Shown here: positions 11,969-25,000 of the stretch, in pieces
Layout of the letters: each line of letters starts with the position of its first letter
Numbering within the stretch: the first letter of the stretch is position 1
Source of the DNA: Megascapheus bottae
Lineage: Eukaryota > Chordata > Mammalia > Rodentia > Geomyidae
Length of the DNA: 64,000 bases
Direction: 5' to 3'
Assembly (NCBI GenBank): GCA_024803745.1
Contig: JANJXV010000013.1
Location: forward strand, 58,404,602-58,468,601
Notes under the pieces: generated by a model
The model's database searches: none
The model's input: only the letters and a program-made list of their open reading frames with translations
What the model was told of the DNA's origin: nothing
Position numbers and translations under genes: made by a program

Positions 11969-12204
11969 GACACTTTTTTTGTCAGTCATGGGACTTGAAC
12001 TCTAGGCCTGGGCGCTGTCCCTGAGCTCTTCAGCTCAAGGCTACCACCCTACCCCTTGAGCCACAGCACCACTTCCGGTTTTCTAGTGGTTAATTGGAGA
12101 TAAGAATCTCTTGGTCTTTAGTGCCCAGGCTGGCTTTGAACCATGATCCTCAGACCTTAGCCTCCTAAGTAGCTAGGATTACAGGCGTGAGCCCCCTCAC
12201 CTGG
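11969..12204 (-). mobile_element. SINE family B (B1-like plus ID-like dimer), antisense
   Basis: Full-length copy: ID-like half first in this orientation, then the 7SL/B1-like half ending 'tagctaggattacaggcgtg'. It is directly adjacent to the family A copy on its left. Confidence 0.85.
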
Positions 12205-12205
12205 A

Positions 12206-12432
12206 CACTTTTTTAATTTTTTTTCCTCTAAATTCTAGTACTGAGGCTTGAACTCAGGCCTGTCCTTTAGGTTTTTTTGCTCAAGGCTGTTGCTCTACCA
12301 CTTGATTCATAGCTCTGCCTGAGCTTTCTGCTGGTTAGAGATAAGAGCTTCATGGATTTATCTGCTCTGGCTGATTTTGAACCACAATCCTTAGATCTTA
12401 GTCTCCTGAGTAGCTAAGATCACGGGCACCTG
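12206..12432 (-). mobile_element. SINE family B, antisense, diverged
   Basis: Same layout as the neighbouring copy but with many substitutions, so it is an older insertion. It forms the third member of a SINE cluster from 11774. Confidence 0.7.
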
Positions 12433-13408
12433 TCCAAGGAGGGGACATCTAAGCGTTCGTGGGCCTCAGGTCTCACCTCTGACCCATATATCCACTCAGT
12501 AAGAGGATGCCTGTTGGATAACAGCACATCTAGGGCACCAGGGAGAAGGAGACCCCAGGGTCCCAGGCTACCTAGGAAGAGAATCTCAGCACTTCCTCCT
12601 TGCAGTGTCACTCAGGTGCTTTTAGTCAGGTGTGTGTAGCTACTGCTGGCAGCTAAGAATGGCCCAGGACCCTGCATAGGAGAGTCCTTTGTCAGGATCC
12701 TCAGGTAAGTGGTGCCTGAGAAGACCCTTGGTGTAGCTCCATTGCAGCCTGATTGGCATTTGCACCTCCTGGCTCAGTGACCGCAGGACTCTAGGTGATC
12801 TCAAAGTGACCATAGGTGTGTTATGTCCTTATGCCCACATGCACATCTACTGCATTTAGAACTTCACAGCCGAGAGTAACTTTGGGCTAGTGTCTAGTAG
12901 CCAAGTATTCAATAATCTCCAGGACCCGGCACCCACTTGAATGCAGCAGCCCCCTGCAGAGAATAGCCAGGAATGAAGCTGTCCCTCACGAGAACAGATT
13001 GTACTTGGTATATATCCACTGCACCCCTGGATCATCACAGTGGCCCCTAGCAAGAAAAAAAATCACCTTAGATTTTAGGTCCTCTTCTGTGTGTGATGGA
13101 ACCCTCTCTGGCTGTACTGGTATCTGGCGCTCACTGAGGCCTCTGGGACCAGACAGAGCAACAGGGGAGCTGTCTGGCACAGAGCCTGTTCTGCCTGTGG
13201 TAGAGAGTTACTGGTTAACTCATCCTGTTCCTGTTTAACTTGTCCCCTGGGGATGGTGGCAGCCTCTGACCTGTCCAGGTACCCTGTCCAACTGACCACA
13301 AGGACAGAGAAGGTTTCCTCCCAGCCCTTGGTGGACCAGTCTGATTCATTAAGGAGTTCCTGGAGCCAAAGGTGTTCAGCCTGTCCCGAAGAGGCCCTGG
13401 ATAGAGCC
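12433..13408. other. SIGIRR: SIGIRR upstream segment leading to the start-codon exon
   Basis: Mostly unique sequence. The last part, before the ATG at 13409, must contain the 5' UTR part of the first coding exon; its acceptor cannot be placed with confidence. Nothing else was recognised. Confidence 0.4.
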
Positions 13409-16400
13409 ATGGCAGGTAGGTGGGGCAGAGAGGAACAGGCTTGAGTCCCCATTCTGTACTCTTACCTCTGGCTCCATGCCCTACACTCTATTCTTGCCTG
13501 GATTCTCTACTTGGAAGCATGCTAGTTACAAAGGCCCCTGCTCACTCCTTCTCAACCTTTGGCCCAGAACCCAGAGTAGGCCGTGAGGCCTTGAGTCCCC
13601 TGGCCCAGGCCCAGGCCCAGGGAGTAGAGTCCAGGGATACACAGATGAGGTGGGTAGGTCCGGGCTGATGGCACACCACACTTCTAAGGTGCTGGAATCT
13701 GCTCTGTAAGCTGCTGGTCAGGGTTCATCACCCTGACCCAAAGGTGGGAAAGGTCAGCCCTCAGGGAGGCAGGAAGGGCTTGCCTGTGGACAAGGAGGGG
13801 CCTGGACCCTCAGGCTCCCCATTCCACCCAGCCTTGGGGAAGGTGCTAGTACTTGGTGTATATTCTTTTTTTGTTGTTTTTGCCAGTCCTGGGGCTTGAA
13901 CTCAGGGCCTGGGCACTGTCCCTGAGCCTGTGTGCTCAGGGCTAGTAGTCTGCCACTTGAGCTATGGCACTTCTGACTTTTCCTGAGTAGTTTATTGGAA
14001 ATAAGAGTCTCACAGGCTTTTCTGCCCTGGCTGGTTTCTTTTCTTTTCTTTCTTTCATTTTTTTTCTTTTGTCAGTGGTGGGGCTTGAACTCTGGGCCTG
14101 GGCGCTGTCCCTTGAGCCACAGCAGCACTTCCGGTTTTCTAGTGGTTAATTGAAGGTAAGAGTCTCGTAGACTTTAGGGCCTGGGCTGGCTTTGAGCCCT
14201 GATCCTCAGATCCTCAGATCCTCAGATCCTCTCAGCCCCCTGAGTGGCTAGGATAACAAGTGTGAGCCATTGTGCCAGTTCAGTGTATATTCTTTTAATC
14301 TGTTGGTGACTAGGCTTTCTGCAGCCCCCTCAGCGGGGGCAAGCCAATCATAGAGGTATGGTGTCTGCCCTCTGGGTGGCAAATGTGGGGGCTAAGACTC
14401 ATGTCCTGTATAACATCCAGAGGAATGCAGTGTAGATTGGTTGGGTTAACTCACATATTACTTTGGCCATGGCCTCTCTGGACCATGTCCTGGGTCACAT
14501 TCAGGGCAGACAGAACATTTAACATGGCTACTGCTTGGGGAAGGGTGCTAAGTACAGGACCCTGTCCCCTTGGGACTTGGGGATGGATGTGGGGTGACCA
14601 TGGTGTGACCAGGTGTGACTTGCTGGGTACATTATTTTTTCCTGGATCAGACCTTCTGTATGTGGCTGGGAGCCCAGCATCATGGCATAGCTGATCGGCT
14701 CTTCTTTTCGCAGGTCTCTGTGACAGGTCCCCTGACTTCCTCTCCCCATCTGAAGACCAAGCCCTGCAACATGCTCTGGGCAGTGAAGTTGCTCTGAACT
14801 GCACAGCTTGGGTTGTCTCTGGACCGCATTGTCCTCAGCCCTCAGTTCACTGGCTGAAAGACGGGCTTCCATTACCCAATGGAAGTCAATACAGCCTCCA
14901 TGAGGTCTTCTGGTAAGAAAATGGGATGTCTGAGGCCAGAGGGGTCACCCAGACATGTCTATGGTCAGCAGTCTCTCTGACCTACACTCTGGTCTATAAC
15001 TACCTGGACATGGGCTGCATAGAATCTAACCAGATTGGATATGGAGAGTGTTCTTGTTGGATACAGACAGTGAGTGATAATAGGACCAGATCTTCAGGGC
15101 CTTCAAGACCCTTGCGGATGCTCACTTTAAAGATCTACCAGGGTTATGAGTACTGGCTAGGCCTGAGGTCAGAGACACCCCCCCCCGCCCCCTCCCCTGC
15201 CCAACAGCCAAGATCTGGAGCCAGGAGATTGTTGTGAAGCAGCCATTGACAGGTACTAGCCACTTAGCTCATGGCCCAAGAGTCACCCAGGAAGTCTGTA
15301 TCTTCCACCTTCCAGACAGGTGGAGTTCAGGGCACCCAGTGATGGTGCTCAGAGCCTTGTGAGGGTCAAGCCTGTTTCCCCAGGGTCAAGGCCAACTCCT
15401 CAGAGGTGCTTGTGTCCAGTATCCTGGGTGTCAACTTGACCAGTGCTGAGGACTATGGGACCTTCGCCTGCTCTGTCCGGAATATCAGCTCCTTCTCCTT
15501 CACTCTTTGGAAAGCTGGTGAGGGGGGCAAATGGGGGTGAAGGGTAGGGGAACCAGGGTCCTGATGCTGAGGATCAGTAATTCAAGCTTGCCTGGTCTGC
15601 AGGCCCCGCAGGCCATGTGGCCGCAGTTTTGGCTTCCCTCCTAGTCCTGCTGGCTCTGCTGCTGCTGGCCTTGCTCTACCTTAAGTGTCGCCTCAACGTG
15701 CTGCTTTGGTACCAAGACTCGTACGGGGAGGTGGAGATGAACGGTACGCACGGGAGGCGGAGGGGAGAGGGGTGGGGGATCCTCCTCGGCTGTCCTGCTG
15801 GAGCGCTCCAGGGTTCCGTCCCCAGCAAGACCCGGCCGCGGCCAGGGCGGGGCCAGGTGACAGGCCTCCCACCACTCTCCGCAGATGGAAAGCTCTACGA
15901 CGCCTACGTTTCCTACAGCGACTGCCCGGAGGACCGCAAGTTCGTCAACTTCATTCTGAAGCCGCAGCTGGAGAGGCGGCGGGGCTACAAGCTCTTCCTG
16001 GACGACCGCGACCTCCTGCCCCGCGCCGGTAAGACCTAAGACCGGGCCACCGCCCGCAGTGCCCCGCCCTACAGGCCCGCCCAGCAGCCCCCTCCGCAGG
16101 CCCCGCCCTCGTTACCTGGGCTACAGCCCCCACCAACCCGCCCACACGCGCCTCCTCCCGCCCCTCTGCACGGCCCCGCCCTCGTTACCTGGGCTACAGC
16201 CCCGCCCCCCCACCAGCCCCGCCCACACGTGCCTCCTCCCGCCCCTCTGCACGGCCCCGCCCTCGTTACCTGGGCTACAGCCCCGCCCACACGCGCCTCC
16301 TCCCGCCCCTCCGCACGGCCCCGCCCTCGTTACCTGGACTACAGCTCCACTCCCACCAGCCCCGCCCACACGCGCCTCCTCCCGCCCCTCCGCACGGCCC

Positions 16401-17685
16401 CGCCCTCGTTACCTGGACTACAGCTCCACTCCCACCAGCCCCGCCCACACGCGCCCCCCACCAGCCCCGTCCACACGCACCTCCTCCCGCCCCTCCGCAC
16501 GGCCACGCCCTCGTTACCTGGACTACAGCCCCGCCCACACCCACCTCCCGCCCTCGTCACCTAGACTACAAGTCCTCCCCGTTAGCCCCGCCCACACCGC
16601 CGCGCCTGGCCTCCCGCCCCTCCGTGACTTCCGCCGCCTCCCCGCGGCCCGCCCCGGCTTCCTCCGTTTCCGGTGCCCGCCCCCGAGCCACCCCTCCCCG
16701 TCCCGCCCGCAGAGCCCTCCGCTGACCTCCTGGTAAACCTGAGCCGCTGCCGACGCCTCATCGTCGTGCTTTCCGACGCCTTCCTGGGCCGAGCCTGGTG
16801 CAGCCACAGCTTCCGGTACCCGGGCGCGGGGGGCGCGGGACGGGCGCGGGACGGGCGCGGGCGCCCGCCGGGCCTTACCGCCGGCCCCGCAGGGAAGGCC
16901 TGTGCCGGCTGCTGGAGCTGACCCGCAGACCCATCTTCATCACCTTCGAGGGCCAGAGGCGCGACCCGCACCCGGCGCTGCGCCTGCTGCGCCAGCACCG
17001 CCACCTGGTGACCCTGCTGCTCTGGAGGCCCGGCTCCGTGGTGCGGGCTGGCCCGGGCGGGCGGGCGGCGGGCGGCTGTGGTCCGGAGCGGGCGCTCCCG
17101 CTGACCGGGCTCCCTCCCCGCCCGCAGACGCCTTCCTCTGACTTTTGGAAGGAGCTGCAGCTTGCGCTCCCGCGGACGGTGCCGTCCAGGCCGGCGGGAG
17201 GAGACCCGCAGACCCGGCTGCAGGACGACCAGGACCCCATGCTGATCGTGGCAGGCCGCCCTGGGCAGGGCCGGGCTCTGGGGCAGGGCCTGGACCCGGA
17301 CCCCGAGGGAGACCTGGGTAGGCCCATCCGCCGCGCTGCTGACCGGGGGCAGCACGGGGCGCCCCCCTTTCTCCTTCTCCCTCTTCCTCGTGCACTCTGT
17401 GCTCTGGTTTGATCTTCCTGTGGCTGAGGAGGAGCGGAAAGCAGTCCCCAAGGAGATGGATCTTGGTGGAGGGCAGGCCGCGGGCTGCCCAGCTTCAAAC
17501 CTTGTGTCCTCCCTCCTCCAGGTGTCCGCGGACCCATTTTTGGGGAGCCACCAACTCCACTCCATGCAAGTGGGGTGTTGCTGGGAGAAGGCCGAAGCGG
17601 TGAGATGGACATCTCTGACCTCGGCTCCCGAAACTACAGTGCCCGCACCGACTTCTACTGCCTTGTGTCTGAGGAAGATGTGTAG
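13409..17685 (+). CDS. SIGIRR: Single Ig and TIR domain IL-1R-related protein, 9 coding exons
   Basis: SIGIRR (IL-1R8) is a plasma-membrane negative regulator of IL-1R/TLR signalling and a co-receptor for IL-37. Coding exons: 13409-13415, 14714-14912, 15384-15517, 15603-15743, 15885-16028, 16713-16815, 16893-17040, 17128-17317, 17522-17685; they give 409 aa (human 410). The start exon has only 7 coding bases (ATG GCA G), with good Kozak context gccATGg. The single Ig domain has cysteines near residues 32 and 98. A leucine-rich membrane segment covers about 119-139, and the TIR domain runs from about 164 ([10 protein letters not shown]) to about 310. Cys221 (in SRCRR) and Leu304 match the human Cys222/Leu305 replacements of the conserved TIR Ser and Tyr. 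The tail after the TIR ends in [12 protein letters not shown]3 converges from the right. Confidence 0.96.
13866..14035 (-). mobile_element. SINE family B, antisense, truncated
   Basis: ID-like half and middle segment are present; the copy breaks off at 'ccctggctggtttc' where a T/C-rich run begins. It lies in SIGIRR intron 1 of the coding part. Confidence 0.7.
14050..14280 (-). mobile_element. SINE family B, antisense
   Basis: Nearly full-length copy with an internal small tandem 'atcctcag' expansion near 14200-14230. It appears to follow or interrupt the truncated copy to its left. Confidence 0.75.
16060..16600. repeat. 79-bp minisatellite in the intron splitting the SIGIRR TIR domain
   Basis: Units contain 'gccctcgttacctggactac' followed by 'agctccactcccaccagcc' and a C-rich remainder. 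About six to seven copies fill most of the intron between exons ending at 16028 and starting at 16713. Each unit carries 'ctacag' and 'accag', which look like acceptor sites. Confidence 0.93.
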
Positions 17686-17832
17686 CTCTCGCCCTGGTCT
17701 GGAGTGCAGGGTCAGGTGGGGAGCTGCAGGGCAAGGCAGGGCAGGGTAGGAAGGCTTCCCTCAGAAAGGCCACAGCCCCTGTCTGTCACTCTGGGCCCCT
17801 CAGGGAAGGAGTGTGGCCCCAGGGTGCCACAT

Positions 17833-17838
17833 AATAAA
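17833..17838 (+). terminator. SIGIRR: SIGIRR poly(A) signal AATAAA
   Basis: AATAAA lies 148 bp after the stop codon, giving a short 3' UTR. The PKP3 end is about 0.9 kb further on, on the opposite strand. Confidence 0.85.
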
Positions 17839-18106
17839 GTCTTTTGGGCTCTTACCTGGGCCTTTCCTTCTGGGCAGATTTTTCACTTCCACCTCAAGCT
17901 CTCCAAATCCCTAAGGCCTTTTCTGCACATGAATAACCGGTCTCCCCAACTGGCTTTCCACTCAAGTCTGCCCTCTCTGTCCTGCTCTGTCCTCAGTCCC
18001 AATATGTCCTCTGCTGATGCCCTCAGTCTCCCTGCCTTGGTTAGGAGGGTGGCCCCTTAGAGATCTAAGTTTTGATGATGCTTTTTGTTGTAAAATTATC
18101 AACAGT

Positions 18107-18301
18107 AGGGCCAGGAGTCTGGCCTAGTGGTAAAGTGCTTGCCTAGCATGCACGAAGACCGGAGTTCAATTCCTTTGTAACACATACACAGAAAAAAATC
18201 TAGAAGTGGTGCTGTGGCTCAAGTGGTAGAGCTCTATCCTTGAGAAAGCCCAAAGACGGTGCCCAGGCTCTGAGTTCAAGGCCCAGGACTGGCCAAAAAA
18301 A

Positions 18302-18305
<4 letters not shown>
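18107..18305 (+). mobile_element. SINE family A between convergent SIGIRR and PKP3
   Basis: Full-length copy ending in an A-rich tail that grades into a TA microsatellite. It sits in the intergenic gap between the two 3' ends. Confidence 0.85.

Positions 18306-18342
<37 letters not shown>
18306..18342. repeat. (TA)n microsatellite at a SINE tail
   Basis: About 18 TA dinucleotides follow directly on the A-tail of the SINE to the left, so the microsatellite probably grew from that tail. Confidence 0.9.
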
Positions 18343-18345
<3 letters not shown>

Positions 18346-18727
18346 TAGCTTCAGTTAAATGAGTGGGGATGTCCCTGAGCTTCTGGGACCCCAAACTTAG
18401 GCAGCTAGTATAAGCTCCTAGCCAGGGTACCTCCAAGCTTTGGCCATGAATCCCTAATGCCAGCCCAGACGAGCAGAAGGTACTGTACAGTCCTCTGCTC
18501 ACAGGACCCCCAGCTCTGCTACATCTGCCTCTCAGGCTGTGCCGAGGCTGTCTCTGCTGCCTTCCCTGTCTCTGTAAGCCCTGTAGGACACTCCTGGTCC
18601 TGGGAGGCCTGCATATCAACCCAAGGGGTTACTATGGCCATGGTGGGCATGCCTGGGGGCTCTGTTGGTCCCGGGCCCAGCAGCCAGCCATGGAAGTACT
18701 CAGGCTGCAACTGTGTCCATAGCCACC

Positions 18728-18733
18728 TTTATT
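18728..18733 (-). terminator. PKP3: PKP3 poly(A) signal (AATAAA on the minus strand)
   Basis: The plus strand reads TTTATT. It lies about 287 bp beyond the PKP3 stop codon, a plausible 3' UTR length. Confidence 0.75.
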
Positions 18734-19019
18734 CTCAGTGCTCTGAGGCTGACGATCCCCTCGCCTCTGCGTTATGCCTGGGTCACCACCCCACTCACCA
18801 GAGTAGCCCAAGCCTCCCCCCCATCCCTTGCAGAAACCAACCCCCAAGTTGCAAGTCCCCCTCCCCTCCCAGTGGCTCCAGCCCCTAGCAGGTGTACGTG
18901 GAGCTCAGCGGGGAGACCCCATGGCCACAGCTCCTCTTCCGGGTGGGCTGTGGGTAGTTGGGGTCCAGTCTGCCCCTCAGAAACTGGAACACTCCATCTC
19001 ATCCTCCGCAAGTCTTCCT

Positions 19020-22000
19020 CTATGGGCCCAAGAAGTCCTCCTTCCGATAGCCCTTCTGCCATGGGGAGGGGCTGGGTTAGGGCACCGTCCGGCTGTGTGG
19101 TCCTGCTGTCCTCGAGACTCCACCCTTCCCCTGGTGTGGTGGTCGTGGCTCTGACCCTTTGCCAGTGGGTCCCAGACCACTCCATCTAGGCTTCTGGTTC
19201 CGCCCTAGACATCCTGTACCCTTCACATATCCCCCCTGCTCCCCCCACCCCCCAGTACCCCCGAGGCTTGAGCTCCGCAAAACATACCGCCCGGAAGTCT
19301 CGATGGAGCTTGCTGTACTGCCACAGGTTGGCCAAGAGGCTGGACGCCGCCCGGGAGGACTTTTCACTATCGGGGCTGGGGGAAGTCAGGGGGCTTGGGG
19401 TCAGGACTACGGGCCTGGGCAGAGTGGACCCAGCCAGGCTGCTGTGGGTTGGTCGTCCTTACCTGTCTCGCTTCTTCTTGATGAAGATGAGCTTTCGGAG
19501 ACCATCAAAGTAGAGCAGGTCCCGGGCAGCGACGGGGCTGGCCACTACCAGGTTGTTGAGCACGGCAATAATGTTGACCAGCACCTCGGCCGGAGGACAC
19601 TTCTCGCCCACGCTGCCAGGGAGCTTCTCAATCAGGTGGCTCACCACCTTGGTCGCTGCCGGGAGAGCTGCCTCAGCACCCTGGGCGCCTGCCTCCCCGC
19701 CGCCCCCTCCCAGCCAACTGAGCAGAAGCAGCCTGCCGGCTGGGCTGGACATAGCCTGACTCACACATCTCGTCCTTGTTCCTGGCATTTCGAGACAGGT
19801 TTCTGATGAGGCCTGTGAGGGAGCGCAGCTGGTGGTGGTCAGCCGTGCGCACCCGGTCTAAAAGGGGGTTCAAGATGCGCTCCTGCTCCAGGGCCAGGCG
19901 GCTCAGCACACCTGCCCACTGGAGAGAGGAGACCAGAGGGAGGTGAGGCACCGGGCCGCCCTGCCCGGGGCGAAGCACAGCTGCTCCTCAGTCTCTGGCA
20001 GCTGCTTAGCTCCGCTCTGCCCTCCCCCAGACAGACCTGACCAGGGAAATGCTCAGGTTTCCAGAAACAGAACGAACACAGGGTTCTGTGCCTTGGACAA
20101 AGCTTGGGCCTCATTTTGTGTCCCACTCGCAGACGTCCCTCCCCTTCACTCCTGGGCAGTGGCTCCTGCCTGGGTCCTGGTGGTCAGCACAGCACCAGGA
20201 GTGGGGCCCATGGGCTCACTGACCCTGCGGTCGCCTGCGGTGATGTTCTGCAGGGCCCCCGCGGCTGCTTCGGTCGTGTGCCGGTTCAGCTCACAGCGCT
20301 GCAGCAACCTGTTGTACAGCCCCACAATCTGGGGGCTCCACAGCCACTCCAGGCCCTTGGGGTCTTTGGACACTTCAGCAAAGGTGAGGGCGTCGGTTGT
20401 GAGCGGCAGCTGAATGAGAGGATATGGGGGTCAGCAGGGCCAGGGATAAAGTTGAGGCTAGGGGGAGTGGGAGGTCCAGACTGGGACTCTGCTCTGGCCC
20501 ACCCAGGCCCGTGCCCACCTCACGCATTCGCCGGCTCTGTGGCGTGAAGCACCCCACCACCTCGCCAGCCGGTGCCCCAGTCAGGTCCCTGCGACCCCGG
20601 CCCTCGAGCCTCTGCAGGGCTGATGGCGGCATCTCGTCGTACAGGCGGTAGGACAGGTTCCTCAACACGCACACGGCATTCTCCACACTCTGTGGAGGGT
20701 GGAGGGCGGTCAGAGGAGGCCAAAGCCTGGGGACTCCCTTGGCACCAGCGGCTCCTCACCTTGTCCTCGCATTTGCCCACATCCAGGGCATGGTTGATGT
20801 AGGTGACCAGAGCATCCACGAGCCCGTGGCACTCGCGCATCTTCTGGCGAGTGGCCTGGGAAGCTGAGCTAAGGTTCCTGGGGGAAGACACAGAATATGT
20901 CACTCTTGGGAATCCCTGCAGAGGGCCTAGGAGCACAGCCTAGTGCTGGAGGTTTGCCTAGAATGCACCAAGGCCTGGATTTGATTCCATACCCAGAAAA
21001 AGCCAGAAGTGGTGCTGTGGCTTAAGTGGTAGAGCTGTAGCCTTAAGCTGAAGAGCTCAGGGACAGCACCCAGGCCCAGAGTTCAAGCCCCACAACCAAA
21101 ATAAATGGATAAATAAAAAGGGTCTTAGAGGGCCAGGAGTGTGCCCTAGTGGTAGAGTGCTTGACTAGCATCATGAAGAGCTGGGTTCGATTCCTCGGTA
21201 CCACATATGTAGGAAAAAAAAAGCCAGGAGTGGTGCTGTGGCTCAAGTGGTAGAGCTGTAGCCTTGAGAAAACCCAAGGACAGTGCTCAGGCCCTGAGTT
21301 CAAACCCAAGGACTGACAAACCTCCAACACCCATCCCAGGCTCCAGCCATGCCACCTCCAGGCACCCTAGCAGAGCTGTCCCTAGGACTCCAGACCAAAG
21401 CGTCTGCCCTAGGGTGAGATTCATGGCCACCAATCTTTTCCATCTGGAGTTGGGCCTGGCTTCTTGTGCCTTCTGTTCCTAGCCCCTGCTGGACGTTGCA
21501 GGGCCTGTCCCTTTATACTCTTTGAAGTTTGGGAAGAAAATTAGTATCAGATCAAGAATCTTGATTTAATGAAATCTGAGCCTGCAGCTCAGGGTCTGAT
21601 GGCACCTGGATCTGGTGGCCAGACTTGGCTTGTCCCACTGCCCCATCAGCCCAGAAGCCCTGCTCCAGTGCCGGCTCCTCCCAGCTCCATAGCCAGTCTC
21701 ACCCTCAGACACAACTGCCCCCTCCCAGCAGTTCCCTGCACCTGCCCAGGCACCTGGCTCTCTCCCCTTGCCTCTGTGGCCCTGACCCCACCCAGCACAC
21801 CTGAGGAAGCCAGTAGCGTTGTAGAAGATCTCAGCCTCAGAGGCATTCTGTTGGATGAGGGGGGGCCCTCCCGCCCCCGACAGAGGGCTCAGCACCAGGT
21901 CTGTGAGCTGCTCCAGTGTGTCTCGGGCCAGTCGGTCCTTCAGGTGGTCGCTGGATGACAAGTTCCACAGGATCCCTGGGCAGGCAGGCCGAGGCTGTGA

Positions 22001-25000
22001 CCAAGAGCCCGCCGGCTCCCTGCTGAGAGCGCCTCCCTACCCAAGAGCCCCACTGGGGAGACACTCAGTGCTCATGCCAGTGTTGTGGGGCTAGGACCAA
22101 GTGAGAGAAAGCAAGGATTGGAAACAGGAGGTGGAAAGAGAGCCCTGGCTGCATTTGTGAGGCCCTGAATTCTGTCCCCAGAACTGAAGATAAATATGTA
22201 AATAAGGAACAGAACTACAAGAACAGATGTGGGGAGCAAGGAAGGAGACGGAACAGGATAAGTGGCTCTGTCACAGATCAGGGAAAACAGCGCAGAGAAG
22301 GAATGGAAAGTCATGGAGATGAGGAGATGGAGGAGAGGGACAGGCTCTGGAGGGCAGACGGGCTGAGGGCACCTGTGACATTCTTGCGCAGTTCATCATC
22401 TTGCTCCCGAAGCGTCCGCAGTAGCTCAAAGATGCCGTTCTCTTCCACCAGGGCCACCTTGTTCTCCGAGTTGTCGTAGATGAGGTTGCGCATGGCCCCT
22501 GTGGCGTGGCGCTGCACCTCCTGGTTGGCGTGGTTGAAGAGCTTCACCAGCCTCGGCACAGCCTGAAGGCTGCGGGCCTGTGTCACATGTACGAGCATTC
22601 ATGTTGTGATGTCCATGACATCATGTCCACATGTATGGGTATGTGTGGATGGACATAAGCGTACGCACATGCGTGTGGGAATGCGGGTGTGTGTGCAGGC
22701 GGTGGCGGTGTGAGCAGAAGATGTGAACATTTGCAATCATATGTAAGAGGTGCAGTTACACATGTGTGCTGCTGTGTGCTGCCGGTGTGTCTGCATGGAG
22801 ATGGCAGGCGTATGCAGGTAATTATAATCAGTACACCTCTGACTCTTCTCTGCTGAGGAGGCTCAGGACAGGTCGGACCTGTCCAGTCAGCCTGGAGATC
22901 AGCAAGGAGAGTAAGAGACTGGAGGTCAGGATGACGTGGGGAGGCACAGAGGGCGGTGGTCGGGGATCACGGGGGGGGGGCGTAGTGGGGTGGCCAGGGA
23001 CCAGAAGTCAGGACGACGTGGGGAGGCACAGAGGGCGGTGGTCGGGGATCACGGGGGGGGGCGTAGTGGGGTGGCCAGGGACCAGAGGTCGGGACGATGT
23101 CGGGAGGCACAGAGGGAGGTGGTCGGGGATCACGGGGGGGGGCAGTGGGGTGGTCGGGGATCACGGGGGTGGGCAGTGGGGAGGCCAGGGACCAGAGGTC
23201 GGGACGATGTCAGGAGGCACAGAGGGAGGTGGTCAGGGATCACGGGGGGGTGGGGCAGTGGGGAGGCCAGGGACCAGAGGTCAGGACGATATTGTCGGGG
23301 CTCACTGGTGGTGGGGGCCCGGCAGTGGTGTTCACCTGCTTCTTGGCTGCTGTGTCACTGTAGCACCTGTGCTGGAGGTAGGCTGCTCCCAGCACCTGAA
23401 GGTTTGGGTCTGAGGCCATGAGGTACTTGACTGCTGAGGGCAGATCAATGTCGTCAAAGCTGTGGAAACAGGGGTTGTGACTCAGGGTGCCGTTGTGTGA
23501 GGACCAGGCCCGGGGGGGCTGCGCTGGCCCAGAACTCACCCGCTGCTGAGCCTCTGCAGGGTGCGGTGGCCGGCATAGCCGTCCAGCCCACGCACATCGG
23601 GCAGGGGCCCCGAGTCTGCCAGGCTGAGGCTGAGGCTGCGCACAGAGGGGGCTCGGGCCACGGGCTCCAGGCCAGGCCCTGGCACTGCCCCAGCCCCTCC
23701 ACGGCTGCGGTGGCTGCTCTGGAATCGCTGTAGGGTTCGCATGGCAGGGGCCCGGATGGTCCGGCTGGGGGGCCCCTCGGGGCCCTCCGGCCAGTCCACA
23801 GCCCCTGCCCTGCTGGAAGTGGAGCTGGCCTGGCGCTCGTAGGCAAAGGCCCTGTAGGTGGAGGTGGCTGCCGGCTCCAGCTGCTCAGACACCACACTGT
23901 AGCGGTCATCCAGGGCGCTCGGCCCCAGCCTCAGGGAGCGCAGGGACAGCGTGTCGTAGTCAGCTCGACTGCCTGCCCCACCACGTTCGTGGAAAGACAC
24001 AGGCCGCATGGGCATGGGAGGGGCAGGCTGGGTACCCCCATATCCCACGGCGGCAAAGGCGCTGCCCCCGTTGTGGGCGGAGCTCAGCCTCCGATTGCAG
24101 CTCAGGTCTACAGCAGAGCGGGAGGACCAGGAGGCTGGGCTGTAGGCTGGCTTGGAGATGGGCCTGAAGGTCTGTGGGCAAGGAGGGCATGGTGAGGGAG
24201 TGCCCAGGGAACTCACCCCGCCACTTCCTCCCTAGCGCTCACTGAAGATTCTGCCCTCAGTGTAAACTGGAATGCCCAGCTTACCCTGACTGGTCACTCA
24301 CCGTGGGCTTGTCACCACTCAGACCCTGGGAGCGGGAGCTGAAGCCAGCCTGCAGGGTGTGATACTGACTCCTGGACGTGCCTGCAGACAGAGACAGTGG
24401 TAGGCCAACCTGCCCAGCCAGCCTCTATCTTCCCTTCTGCCTTCGAGGGGTCTCAGCCCCAGGGCAGGGAGGCCAAGTGGGCCTTGGGGCTGGCGTCCAG
24501 CCTGCCACTGCTTCACAGCTGCTTCTTTCCTCTGCCCTGGTGGTCTCTTCCCCTACTGTGCCTCTTCTGCCTGAGAGAGGACAGAGCATTCACCCCCACT
24601 GACCTCTAGGTTGCCTGGGGACACTCCAGGGTCTCCACCAGTTACCCAGGCTCTGCCGTACACAGTACACAGCCCCCTTCAGGAAGCCAGCCCAGACCGC
24701 TCCAGCCCACACTCACTTCCTTGGAGTTCCTCCTGTGCCCAGACCCCATCCGTGCCATTGGCTACGGGAGAGTGATGTTACGCTGGCAAGGATGTAGCCT
24801 TCCTGGACCCGTCTGCCCTGATGGACAGCGGCCTCTCCCACCTGGCAGAGCCTGAGGCAGGGACCACACCCAAGCCATCCAGCCATACATCAGTGAGGGC
24901 AGGGCGTCAACCAGGCTTCATGGTGAGTGGACAGAAAGGTGAGACGGTGGGGGAAGGAGGGCTGGTTAGACCCTTATCAGCATAGGTGGACAGATGGTGG

